From: Galeruca laticollis | Lineage: Eukaryota > Arthropoda > Insecta > Coleoptera > Chrysomelidae | Assembly: GCA_963921935.1 (NCBI GenBank) | Contig: OY998180.1 | Location: forward strand, 48,367,731-48,431,730 | Length of the DNA: 64,000 nucleotides | Direction of reading: 5' to 3' | Part shown: positions 12,091-22,459 of the stretch, in pieces | Numbering within the stretch: the stretch's first letter is position 1 | How the letters are laid out: every line of letters starts with the position of its first letter | The notes under the pieces: generated by a model | Databases searched by the model: none | What the model was told of the DNA's origin: nothing | What the model saw: only the letters and a program-made list of their open reading frames with translations | Program-made: the position numbers and the translations under genes

Positions 12091-13012
12091 ATTCATATTA
12101 ATTTTCCGCCCAACTTATCTAATATGCGAGAAAAGTATTGGTTTACCCCAAAAAAGTTTTAAATTATTTTCACGTTTTTCACCAAGAACTTGGTGTTGTT
12201 AGGTTTTTAGAAAAAAATCCCGTGTGTATGTCGTCGTCGTCGTTGGCCACTTTTCGTAACATGGTCTTGTTAGCACGATACAGCCTCCGTAGTGCAACAA
12301 GTCACCGATTTTATGATCGAATATCAGATAGGTTGGGCGGAAAATTAATATGAACTCACAATATATCGTTTTATAATGGCAGTAAAACATTCTGCCTCTC
12401 AGTTCGCAACATAACTCAAAAAAGTTATTATCTCAAGCTATGCACATATACCTCGCATGTGCCGTGGTAGTGGTTAACATTTGCATCTCAAACACTTTGA
12501 TATGCGATAAATATGAATTTTGAACTATCAACAATTCATCCCAAATTGAAAAATACCCAAAAAAACTTAGTTTCCAAACCAAGAGAAAGTAAATGGAAAC
12601 CATACTTAAATAAAAGTTGTAGTAATCGATGAAAGCTATGTTTCGAAAATAACTTCCAACATACAAATTTTCCAATAAATGTGTAACCTTCCAAAGCTTT
12701 TTTGAACGAAACATTCTCTATATTCTTTATCAAATGGCGCTTTTCTGCAAACTGATATGAAAGTGATCCCAAGTTTCAGTTGCCCCTGTATGGGAAAAGC
12801 ACTCTTCCAAAGGAATTTAATCGATTAAAATAATTCAGGGTGTTTCATTTGAAAAAACATTAATTTCAGTCAGACATTTATTGAACACTGTATGTTGATA
12901 GTTATTTGTGGAAAATAGCTTCAATTTGTATTTGAGACATTTTTCCCTATCCTAAGTAGGGGAAAGCAGCTATCGTCCACACACGCATCGTTGATACATT
13001 CTGTATACAGGG

Positions 13013-14039
13013 TAACTAAGAATAAAACCGACAAACTCCGAATACAGATTCGTCACCCAATTTCGAAGTGAATAGTTTCTATAATGGTATACATTCTAAA
13101 ATTAATCCCCTCTGAGAAACAAGGTGTCGAAAGTACGAAAAAAATGTAGATTTAATTTTTTTTTCTTCAAAATCTCCGAAATAAGTTTTCTTAACATGGT
13201 ACACTAATCAAGGTTCATCAACGTGATAATTTGAAGTTATAATTTTTCTAAGCCAATGGCGTAGTTACGATGGTAAATGGTCATATTTTCCTTCATATTG
13301 TCTTTGATGAATGGACAAAATAGTGTTTGACATCAGTTAGGCTGATCGACACTCAATCAATAAGTCATAACATTTCGAGTGCGTAATCGTGAAGATTTCT
13401 GAGATAATTGAGAAAAATTGGAGATATGTCCTGAACAGCGACATCATTTTTTATGTGCAATAATCGCCTAATATTAATATGGATTTTTTTATTGGGGACA
13501 TCCTAAAGATAGGGTGTACAAAAATAGACTAGTAGGTTTAGATCATATGAGGGAAACAATTATATACCAATCGACTCTTATTACTTCAGAAGTGTTAAAT
13601 AATAGTATAGGTAAATTTTATGACAGGTTTAGTTATTGTTTGGCAAATAATGGCCAACATTTTGAACACTGAATACGATAATTCTTTTATTTTCTCGTTC
13701 AGTTTACCAAGACCTGTTTATATTTGTCTTTGAATTATTTAAACATAATTTAGTATATTATTTACCATAATAATACGGACTTTCTGTACTACCAATATAG
13801 TTTTGTATTGTTTCCTGTGTGTTATTGTGTTTATATTGGTTATGACGATATTCAACTTATTGTCAACTGTAGTGGCTGTTTTAAATAGTCGTTACATTTC
13901 CTGTTTATTCTTTTCATATTTCGGCAAACTGTAGATTTTTTTATTTGTTTATCTGGAAAATAATTCACAAACTTCTTTATATCTTCTCATGATCAACTAG
14001 GTTTGATTTGTTTCAGTTAAAAATAAACGGGTTTAAAGA
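13013..14039. other. Unassigned AT-rich stretch in intron 1
   Basis: It starts at a TATACAGGGTAACTAAG motif and contains no recognisable reading frame, RNA gene or repeat array. Some sequence around 13020-13320 looks like the body of a MITE but no second end was found. Confidence 0.5.
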
Positions 14040-14780
14040 TTAGAGCTAAATTTTCCGAACTTATACACTCCAGAGGCTGCATCGTGTTAACAAACCGAAA
14101 TTTCTCCAAAAATGTGATACTTCAAAAGTACAATAGCATCCGATGTACTGGCTCTTGGGAGCTGAAAATCAATAGGTTCCATCTGTGGTATGTCCTGAAC
14201 AATATACTATCATAAAATTGGTCACTTGTTTACACTCCGAAGACTGTATCGTGCTAACAAATCGAAATTTCCTCAAAAAAGTACCAAAAATGTAATACAT
14301 CTGGATTTATAGGACCTATTTTACTGGTTCTGGTGAGCTGAAAATCAATAGGGTTCATCTGTGGGACGCCATAAACAATATCCAATCATAAATTTGGTTA
14401 CGTGTATACACTCCTGAGGCTGAATCGTGCTAACAAAGCAAAATTTATCAAAAAAATGGCCAAAAATGTGTTATGTCAAGTACCATAGCACCAGTGGTAC
14501 CGGCTCTGGTGAGCTGAAAATCAATAAGGAGTATCTGTGAGATGCCCTGAACAATATCAAATCAGAAAATTAAACACTTGTATACACTCCGGAGGCTGTA
14601 TCGTGCTAACAATAGAAATTTCTCAAAAAATTACCAAAAATGTAGTACATCTGGATGCCAGAAACAATATCCAATCCTAAAATTGTTAACTTTATGCACT
14701 CCGGAGGCTGTATCGTGCTAACAAAATGACGACGACGACGATGACATACATACAGGATTTTTTTCTAAAAACCCGTTTTT
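14040..14780 (+). repeat. Tandem satellite array, about 170-bp units
   Basis: Roughly four units repeat GAGCTGAAAATCAATA, CACTCCGGAGGCTG(T/A)ATCGTG and CTAACAAA. The array ends in ACGACGACGATGACATACATACAGG and then a segment shared with 9957-10085 ending in CTTTTCTCGCAT. Copies diverge by about 10-20 percent by eye, so it is not recent. Confidence 0.78.
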
Positions 14781-15634
14781 CGTATTTTTCTCGCTAGAAA
14801 ACGTAAAAATAACTCAAAAAAATTAAAAATTCTAACTTTTTTGGGTAAACCAATACTTTTCTCGCATCGTAAAATAGATAAAATGTATTTTTATGGTATC
14901 AAATAAATTGCGCACAATTTAAAAAGGGAGTTTAAATAAATACTTAGGAATATTTAGTGGAAACAACATGTAAATATGACAATGTTATAAATTGTACTTT
15001 TAGATCAGACCTGTAAACAAATTTCTAATGAACTATTTGTCATATCGCCACTATTTCTCGTGATATTAAAATTTTGTGATAATTTTAACGAAATGTTTAA
15101 TTGCCATATTAACAAAAATTGGAGGAATTTAAATTTGATGTTAGTGTCATAGTAATTTGAAAACAGCAAATCGAATGGGCTAAAAATAAACATAGCATTA
15201 CATTTAAAAAAATTAAGTTGAGGGCTCCATTGGAAAAAATGTAAATCTGACAATGTTACAAATATTATTTTTAGATCCGACATTACTGATAACCCCTGTA
15301 TACCAAATTTCATAACTTTATGTCAATCCTTTGCTGAAGTATTCGGCCGTTCCGGTAATTTTAAGAAACCCTGTTTTATACCTACCTAATTCGACTATTC
15401 TTCTTAAAATATTTCTACAAATTTCTAAAGATAATTGAAAATAACTTTTACTTACGAGAGAGGAAGGTAATACCGTTGATTGATAAGTTAAACTTATCAA
15501 TCAACGATAATACAATATCTGCTACACATTTTATCAAAGAACCGCACTATACATAATACAGATAACGTAGATAACATGCTTCTGTACATTTAATGCCATC
15601 ATGAGATTTTGAGAAAATGTATCAAAACACTTAC
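14781..15634. other. Unassigned stretch before exon 1
   Basis: This AT-rich part of intron 1 has a short inverted repeat around 15478-15502 (TTGATTGATAAGTT/AACTTATCAATCAA). Nothing gene-like was found; the ORFs at 15005-15500 lack recognisable features. Confidence 0.5.
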
Positions 15635-15698
15635 CATCCACTAGTTTTTTCAATGCCATTTCTACTAGTTGGCGGGAACGGGAAATATTCCGTGTCAT
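15635..15698 (-). CDS. Exon 1 of the Crypton-type gene
   Basis: Read on the minus strand, an ATG at 15698 opens 21 codons (MTRNISRSRQLVEMALKKLVD) plus one base, followed at once by a consensus donor GTAAGT (15634-15629). The phase fits exactly the acceptor at 9098-9100, 6.5 kb away. The peptide is basic and helix-prone. No other acceptor was tested, so linkage to exon 2 rests on phase, strand and order. Confidence 0.5.
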
Positions 15699-15849
15699 CT
15701 TAAAGCTCACCTCAACACCACTTTCTAGATTAAACTGTTTTCATTAAATATTTACAATTATTTACTCTTCCCGCTTTCAGTCCAGACCACTGTAGGTATT
15801 AGGTTTAAACAACTAAGAGGTGGTCGGAGTTGGCAATTTTTTGCGACAG

Positions 15850-16600
15850 GCGGGACATTTTTTGTCGATTATCAGATTGTTTTTATTTCAGTTTTATCAC
15901 AAGTATTTATTTAGTTTCAATAGTTTTTTTGGATGTTGAAAAGCTTGCTGCTTTTGTATTCGAACTGAAATTTTTTTTCGGCAAACCCTATGTGAATAAA
16001 AATTATATACAACGTATCGTTAAAATTGTGTCATCCTCAACTTTTTATTTTCAAATACTGATCTATATTTTTAATTGCATTGTATCAAAGGCCAGGAGTG
16101 ATGTTTCATATCGGCATATTATTTTCATCTAAACTATAGTGTTTTGGAAATACTGAACTATTAACGGTGAAATTTTAAATCTTCAATAATTAAACAAGTT
16201 CTTGTTGTGTGATCAACTTGGCAATTATTCACTTCTTAACCACTGATATTTTTCAATTGCAGCTTTTATGGAATTTTAAAAAATGTTGAAATTCTACTGG
16301 TAATAGTTCAATATTTCCAAAACATGACTCTTGGCATTTAAAAAAATGCAATGAAAAATACTGGTCTGTATTTGAAAAGAAAATGTTAAGGGTGGCCCAA
16401 TTTGTACGATACTTTTAAATGACCTCTGAAATACACAACTTTGCCCCCATTACCATCCCTATATCTCTTACCGTTACCAAGATCCCAATACATAGAATCG
16501 AATTTGAATAGCACTGTATAACAAGGGTGGAAAGTGACATATTTCTCACGAGTGCAGGAAATACTAGTTCTAACGAGTTATGTACTCTATTTGTCCAACG
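15850..16600. repeat. Inner left arm block of the large palindrome
   Basis: From about 15860 the sequence pairs with the reverse complement of 35390-36120. Anchors include AATTATATACAA(C/A)GTATCG, ATATTTTTCAATT, ATATCTCTTACCGTTACC and GTATAACAAGGGTGG. The last is a short hairpin-type MITE present at the same place in both arms, so it predates the duplication. No gene is visible here. Confidence 0.8.
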
Positions 16601-16666
16601 ACCATGAATATTTAAATTATGTGAATTATGAGTGTTAAAATATGATTTCTGAGTATATAATTATTA

Positions 16667-16861
16667 GTGTTTTAAATGAAACTCACGGTTTCTAGTTAAT
16701 TCCACAATATAATAAAAGTGATTTAAAATTCTAAAAAATTGACAATTTAGAATTTTAAATCACCTTTATTATATTGTGGAATTAACTAGAAACCGTGAGT
16801 TTCATTTAAAACACAAATATGAGCAAATTCTACGAAGTAAGGGTCGAGACAGTTAATTTCA
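16667..16861. repeat. Hairpin MITE
   Basis: GTGTTTTAAATGAAACTCAC at 16667 is the exact inverse of the sequence ending at 16814, giving arms of about 70 bp with almost no loop. The right flank GAAGTAAGGGTCGAGACAG (16828-16855) matches, inverted, the flank GACCCTTACTTCGTGG near 10965 and 56741. It is one member of a small family with at least three copies in the window. Confidence 0.85.
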
Positions 16862-17820
16862 TATAATTATTATCTTGTTTCTAGTCATATTCAATATCCG
16901 CAAAAATAAATCAAACTATTACTAATAGTTAGGTAAGTATAATAATAAGACAAACGAAAATTTCCAACATCTTCGTATCGTTTTTTCAATTTCGATTTAA
17001 ATGAGGTTGCTTAAGCTGCTTTAATAATTTTTGGTGGTGTCGATTTGATATTAACAATTACGTCGACAGTTTCAGAAATAAATTCTAGCTATTTCTTTAC
17101 TAAAACCATTTCATTGATATTTTACGAAGCACGTACCTAGTAAAATTCTGAGCTCATTTCAAGGTTCACCCATTGAGATCGATTTTTGCAATCGTATTAT
17201 CAGCATTGACCACGGTGAATGGATGGATTCGGCGATATTCAGTTAATCATTGGCCAGCTATGCCACCTGATCTCACCTGTGTAGATTTTTTGTTGGGATA
17301 TTTGAAAATACTGTTTACAAGTTCAGTCCATTCAGAAAAAAATAATGTGAAACCTTGTATAAGAAATTGAGTAACGTTTATTACCCACTCGTATATTTCA
17401 GAATATTCGATGAGAAATTTCGTCTAGGCACATGTTATGTATGCAGCGCGAAGACATGTTGAATTTGATTGACATTTTTGTTTAATGATTACAACTGGAA
17501 TTAAATTAATTGAGAATTATGTTGATTATGGTTTATTAATTAGTGTAGGATTATAGCCCTCAGACGTTTCATGAATAAAACGAAAAAACGTGCGGTGCTT
17601 CACAAATAGTTAGCGAGGACTACTTCAGAATAACTAGAAGTGGGAGAAAATTAATTAAAAGTGTCTCTAGTTCGGTGCCAATTGGGATGTTGACTAATTT
17701 TTAGAATTGCTTTTATTTTAAAGATAAACCCCAAATAAACACGAAAATCATAATTTTATAAAAAAATATGACAAAATTCAATAAATAAATAGGTTTCAAA
17801 ATTCCCGTTAAAACGCTCCA
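16862..17820. other. Unassigned stretch in the left arm
   Basis: This sequence has no counterpart in the right arm, where it is replaced by about 550 bp (34780-35335). No convincing reading frame is seen; the ORF 17173-17370 shows no known motif. Confidence 0.5.
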
Positions 17821-17830
17821 TACCGTCTCG

Positions 17831-17852
17831 TGACGTCATCAAACTATAAAAG
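17831..17852 (+). promoter_or_regulatory. CRE-like site plus TATA box
   Basis: TGACGTCA (17831-17838), a perfect CRE/ATF palindrome, is followed 7 bp later by TATAAAAG (17845-17852). The spacing to the ATG at 17925 leaves about 50 bp for an untranslated leader. The combination is a plausible polymerase II core promoter for the exon at 17925. Confidence 0.55.
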
Positions 17853-17924
17853 AATTTCGCGTTCTGTCAAAGTTAATTGATCTTGACTGAGTTCTTACTA
17901 GTAAATTAAATAAAAGCTGTGAAA

Positions 17925-18053
17925 ATGATTATGTCGTCTTACAAATGCTACGCAATGCCGATTTGCAAAAGTATATCAGTCAGAACACCACAAAAACTTT
18001 TCAAAAACATTCCAAAAAGTGTAGAAATAAGGAGACAACTACCAGTTATTTAT
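17925..18053 (+). CDS. First exon of a THAP-like gene
   Basis: An ATG at 17925 opens 43 codons that run straight into a donor GTGAGT (18054). The peptide has a CxxxxxC pair (KCYAMPICKS), then TPQKLFKNIPKSVEIRR. That order (Cys pair, then K-LF--P, then basic helix) resembles exon 1 of THAP zinc-finger genes, where C2CH zinc binding and a helical segment contact DNA. The later THAP residues (Trp, Cys, His, AVPTIF) would lie in the next exon and were not found, because the gypsy insertion and the palindrome hinge follow. The right arm keeps the donor (about 34755) but not the exon. Probably a truncated gene carried by the element; identification is tentative. Confidence 0.42.
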
Positions 18054-18875
18054 GTGAGTTATAATCTCTAATAAACTACAAATATAAATTTAAAATCATT
18101 TTAGATATTTTTGGATAAGTGATAAAAATAAAAAGTCCATTACTCATTAGTAGTTTGTTTGTTTACAGAGCTAACTTCAAGTTTTATTTCGTTGATATTG
18201 ATGATAAGTAGTTCTAAATATGATAAAAGAGTATATAAGCTGAGTAAGGTGTCTCTCTCATTTGTAATAAAATATGTCAATGCACAATTATGGGTACTTT
18301 CAAAGATGTTTCAACGTTTTTCTCCACTGCACAAAAATCCATGTCTCTATACAAAGAAACTCAGGCCATCATAAAATCAATATTCGGTAAGTTACAACTA
18401 TTTCTTTTGATGGATCGCGTCTCCATTGTGATAGAAATCGTAAAATATTATAGTTGTTGTAACAAATTATGAAAAAAAAATGATTCATACTCTTGACTAG
18501 GCGATGAGAAATAAGTCAACTTATTTGTGCAGTGACGTCATCGAGCTCTGATTGATGTTCGCTTTCACGTGATAATGGATTATAAATAACGCAATTTAAA
18601 TCCATTTTATTCAATTTAAGACGAATGAAGAAGTTCTTAAAATGTTATTTTAGGTATCTAAAAATTGTCTTTTATGTATAAAATATTGCTTCACATGAAT
18701 TTCTAACAACTGTCAATATCCCTATTACTAGAATATGTGTTTCATTCTCGTCTCCCAAAAGAAAAATTAATACGTATTTAAAATTACTGGAAGTCATTTT
18801 GAACGCGATCTATACACAATATACACGTCGCACAGATTCTGAAAGAAATTCAAATATACCTACTATTAATCTATC
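18054..18875. repeat. Inner left arm block next to the gypsy insertion
   Basis: This region pairs with the reverse complement of 34130-34750 (for example TCTCTCTCATTTGTAATAAA, and ATTACTGGAAGTCA near 18785). It holds a segment of about 70 bp near 18287-18367 that the right arm lacks, and the frame through it (residues TFKDVSTFFSTAQKS) ends at GTAAGT near 18387. That could be a small internal exon but no acceptor is obvious. Confidence 0.6.
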
Positions 18876-18879
18876 AAGG
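18876..18879 (+). other. Target-site duplication AAGG, left copy
   Basis: AAGG precedes the 5' LTR and recurs at 33765-33768 after the last LTR base. When the insert is removed on paper, the sequence reads ATCAAGGTCCCAGTGTTG, matching the inverted right arm (GATCAAGGAACCAGTGTTG), which confirms the insertion boundaries. Confidence 0.9.
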
Positions 18880-21408
18880 TGTAACGATGTTACTTTTTAA
18901 TGTTTTCATTTCCAGCAACCATGCAGTATAAATTTCATTTTATTTAATAATTAAATCGCCTCTCTTTCGAAATTTACCTATCAATATTTATTTTTATATA
19001 AATGTACTGCTTTTGAGACATCCGGTATATCCTTTTGTCAAGTTCACTTAAACCAGTCTGCTAATGTGCGCGCATTTTCAAAATTTTAAGGAGGAGACTT
19101 CGTAAGTGGGGTAGGAGAATTTAATAAAAGGACGTAGCATACAGGTAAACGGGGCTTTTTCTTTCTGTTCCTGCTTAAAAATTTAATTGTGTTTACACCG
19201 AATACTGTGACTGGTTTTTTTTGTGAACCCGGTAAGTGGATATACATTTTTCTTTTCTCTGTAAATAGTTATTATCATCCAACGCTTAGCCGCTTTTATT
19301 TTTACGTTTGAATTCATAGTATTTGTGTACAATTCCGAAGTTAGAACATATAGAGTCACTTTCATCTGAATATTTAATCCCGCTCAACAAGCCGTTGTAC
19401 TGTTAAAATTTAGTTTCTTTTGCATTTGCTTAGAAAAATCTCGTCTAGATTCGCTGCTGAGCAGGGATCAATTCGAGAGGCCTCTAAGGCAGTTTAATTT
19501 ACGAGATACGAAATAATCTCAAAAGTATTCGCTGCTGAGCAGGGATACCCGAGAGAGGCTTTCGCATTCTGCTAGTCGTTGTCATTATCTGAGAATTTGA
19601 TTTCGTACAATAGGCGGTTGTTTGTTAGTAAAATCATAGATATAACATATAGAGTCTGTTTCATCTGAATATTTAACCCCGCTCAACAAGCCGTTGTACT
19701 GTTAAAATTTAGTTTCTTTTGCATTTGCTTAGAAAAATCTCGTCTAGATTCGCTGCTGAGCAGGGATCAATTCGAGAGGCCTCTAAGGCAGTTTAATTTA
19801 CGAGATACGAAATAATCTCAAAAGTATTCGCTGCTGAGCAGGGATACCCGAGAGAGGCTTTCGCATTCTGCTAGTAGTTGTCATTATCTGAGAATTTGAT
19901 TTCGTACAATAGGCGGTTGTTTGTTAGTAAAATCATAGATATAACCTATAGAGTCTGTTTCATCTGAATATTTAATCCCGCTCAACAAGCCGTTGTACTG
20001 GTAAAATTTAGTTTCTTTTGCATTCGCTTAGAAAAATCTCGTCTGGATTCGCTGCTGAGCAGGGATCAATTCGAGAGGCCTCTAAGGCAGTTTTGATTTA
20101 AGAGATACGAAATAATCTCGAGAGTGTTCGCTGCTGAGCAGGGATACGAAGGAGAGGCTTTCGGATTCTACTGTCAATCTATTTTATCTGAAAAGTTTAG
20201 TACGTACAATAGGCTGTTGTTTTGCCAGTAAAACTTTAGTTAGAACATTTAAAGTCTAGTTTATCTGAGTATTTAATCCCGCTGAATAGGCCGTCGTACT
20301 GTTAAGAAAATTTAGTTCGTTTGCACCTGAGTAGAAAAATCTCGTCTGGATTCGCTGCTGAGCAGGGATCAATTCGAGAGGCCTCTAAGGCAGATTTAAT
20401 TTAAGGGATCCGAAATAATCTCAGAAGTATTCGCTGCTGAGCAGGGGTACCCAAGAGAGGTTTTCGCATTCTGCTAGTAGTTTTCATTATCTGAGAATTT
20501 GATCTTGTACGATAGGCCATTGTGTTGATCAGTAAAACCTAGTTTAGTTGAATCTAGTGAAATCGCTAAGAAATTCCGGTGGCTATTGAGATTAACCTAG
20601 CCGTCGAGACTAGTTAATTGATTATTTTCTTCCGCTTTATTTAAAAAGGTACACAAATACTAGGAACCGATATAGTACGCTCTGTTAGTGCAACCATAAC
20701 GCTTTCTCTGTGCATTTTGACTTATTATTACTAGGAAATTTGTACTGTTTTCACCTGCTACGTACTAGTAGAATTCTGCACGTTATTTTCCGCCTCCGTT
20801 GTAAAATAGCTAGAATATTTATTGCTTGGTGTGAGTCCGCTTTTGGTTTGATTAGTAACGTAGATATTTAGTAGTAGATTTTGATATCTTTGCAATTTCT
20901 CATTTATGTAAAATTCAATTTTATTTGTGGAATTAAAATTGACAATTTCTCCAATAACGAATAGTTTATTTTGATATTTTTGCAATGTCTCATTTATGTA
21001 AAATTAATTTTATTTGTGGAATTAAAATTAATAATTTCTCCAGTAGCGAGTAGATTATTTTGATATTCTTTTTTTTGCAATTTCTCATTTATGTAAAACT
21101 CAAATTTATTTGTGGAATTAAAAGTAATAATTTCTCCAGTAGCGAGTAGTTTCATTTGTTTGATAGTGGTAAGCAATTAAAGCCTGTTTGCACACTACAT
21201 ATCCGGAAAGGTCCATAACAACAGACCCCTGGAATTACTGAACCTCCATCTGTGGCTACCTTGGTAACTCTCGACGCCGTATTTTTCGAGAGTTCGGTGG
21301 AGTAAACCACCCCAAAAATCTGGCGCCCGAGGAAAACTAGGAAGTACCGAAGCCGTGGGTGTCATAGTGACGTCCGTGATTCTTTTTGAGGAAAGAAAGC
21401 ACGTCACA
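18880..21408 (+). repeat. 5' LTR (2529 bp)
   Basis: Begins TGTAACGATGTTAC and ends GCACGTCACA. A TATA-like AATAAAAGG (about 19122-19132) suggests transcription starts near 19150, and a strong donor-like CCCGGTAAGTGG lies at about 19226. The middle holds four 299-bp tandem units (19365-20560). The end part repeats TCATTTATGTAAAA with TTTGTGGAATTAAAA three times (20895-21150). TGGCGCCCGAGG at 21321 resembles the primer site 90 bp downstream. Insect gypsy LTRs are usually 200-500 bp, so this one is very long. Confidence 0.9.
19365..20560 (+). repeat. LTR-internal 299-bp tandem array, 4 units
   Basis: Units start at 19365, 19664, 19963 and 20264 (CTGAATATTTAA(T/C)CCCGCT). Each contains GCTGCTGAGCAGGGAT twice, once followed by CAATTCGAGAGGCCTCTAAGG. 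The core GAGCAGGGA is also in the element's primer binding site. The first two units are almost identical and the fourth is the most diverged. The same array has six units in the other LTR. Confidence 0.92.
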
Positions 21409-21410
21409 CA

Positions 21411-21428
21411 TGGCGCCCGAGCAGGGAC
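21411..21428 (+). other. Primer binding site, tRNA-Lys type
   Basis: TGGCGCCCGAGCAGGGAC starts two bases after the 5' LTR. It is complementary to the 3' end of a tRNA-Lys(UUU)-type molecule and differs at one position from the well-known lentiviral Lys3 site. Spacing and TGG start are as expected for minus-strand priming. Confidence 0.85.
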
Positions 21429-22459
21429 CTTTGTTGTAAAGGAATAATCGTTTTTTTTAAGCAATAGAGGAAAGCGTGCAAAAGGGCACAACAGAAACCG
21501 TTGTTTTGTTTTATCTATAAGCGTTGTTTGGAAAAGAAAGAAAAGCCGTGCAACTGCCGCTGTAATAAGAATATTGTTCTGTATACCGGGATAACCCTGT
21601 ATTTGAAATTAAGTAAATTTTGAATATAAAAGTACAAATCCGAAGTAATTGAACCTGAAACATACTGTGATTGTTTAAATCGACTTAAATCTGGAATTAC
21701 ATTTTTGGTCAACAGTCCGAAAACCACCTGGGATTGATTTATTTTAAAAATTAGGTATCTATTAACAATTCTTTCATTTCAATAAGCGAATAACGACGTG
21801 AAAGTTTATATTTTGAAGTTACAATAAATATTTCCAGCTGAATTTTTTTTTCTTATCAGATAAGAAGACCAGTTTTGTTTTGTGGGCCAGTTCTAGATAA
21901 CAATCAATAACATTTTTTTTATTTATTTGTGCGAACTTTATGGAATTTTAAAAAAGTAATTAGTGTTATTGAAATAAATTTGATAGATTTTACATGCTAA
22001 TATTTTAATAATTTTGGTACCGATTGTCCCACAATAATTACCATCTTTTATCGTTAGCAATAATATCTTGAAGTGAAAACTATTATTTCGTTTTAATTGT
22101 AATTTTAGTATAGATTAAGAGGAAAAGAAGCTGGTTTTAGACTTTGTTTTGTTTAGAAAATATCGTAGAGACTACCTTTTCCAAATTTATATTTGCATTC
22201 TTGTTTATATATATATTTTTTTTTTACGGGAAAGTATTTTCAAGGTTGCATATGCCTGGTCTTCATTGGTTTTAATTGTTTTATTTAATTTGAAATCATA
22301 GATTGAATTGTTGTTGATTAAAATTCTCTATTGTTGATCAACCGAACTGGACTTGTTTTATTTTGATTACTGAACCCGAGTGGACTAATACTACAGCTTT
22401 CTCTGGGTTTTGGTTTTGTTCGGATATACCGTCCGTACCGGTTTAAGGATTTTGAATTG
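21429..22459 (+). other. Untranslated leader between primer site and gag
   Basis: About 1 kb of AT-rich sequence with no meaningful frame. It presumably carries packaging signals. The first roughly 485 bp are duplicated at 33191-33674. The minus-strand ORFs here are shadows. Confidence 0.7.

Larger units (their letters stand above)
9268..13012. repeat. Nested palindromic element in intron 1
   Basis: The ends are inverted copies: TATACAGGGTGTACCAACG at 9268 and its counterpart ending TGTATACAGG near 13011, with GGACAATAGCTGC/GCAGCTATCGTCC just inside. Within lie inverted satellite pieces (9850-10090 against 12115-12330), three copies of a 400-bp segment (about 10100-10400 and 12349-12720 direct, 10400-10945 inverted), and the tight palindrome 11020-12085. 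No transposase frame is visible. It looks like a composite foldback element that grew by repeated inversion or insertion. Confidence 0.65.
6388..15698 (-). pseudogene. Crypton-type tyrosine recombinase gene, three exons, one in-frame TGA
   Basis: The gene is reconstructed from exon 1 (15698-15635), exon 2 (9097-7761) and exon 3 (7467-6388). Splice phases agree: exon 1 ends with one spare base and GTAAGT, exon 2 starts after CAG with two bases completing an Asp codon, and intron 2 is GT-AG in phase 0. The predicted product is about 826 codons. Exon 2 carries two C2H2-like zinc fingers (near residues 165-190 and 235-260). Exon 3 has the recombinase core: Arg in RRVGEL (about 512), LRKH (631-633), GHT (His about 657) and Tyr in WYRLP (about 666), matching the R..RxxH..H..Y pattern of tyrosine recombinases. 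Codon 351 (8111-8109) is TGA, so the copy is probably dead. The gene lies in only the left palindrome arm. Assignment to Cryptons, rather than a domesticated relative, is inference. Confidence 0.68.
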
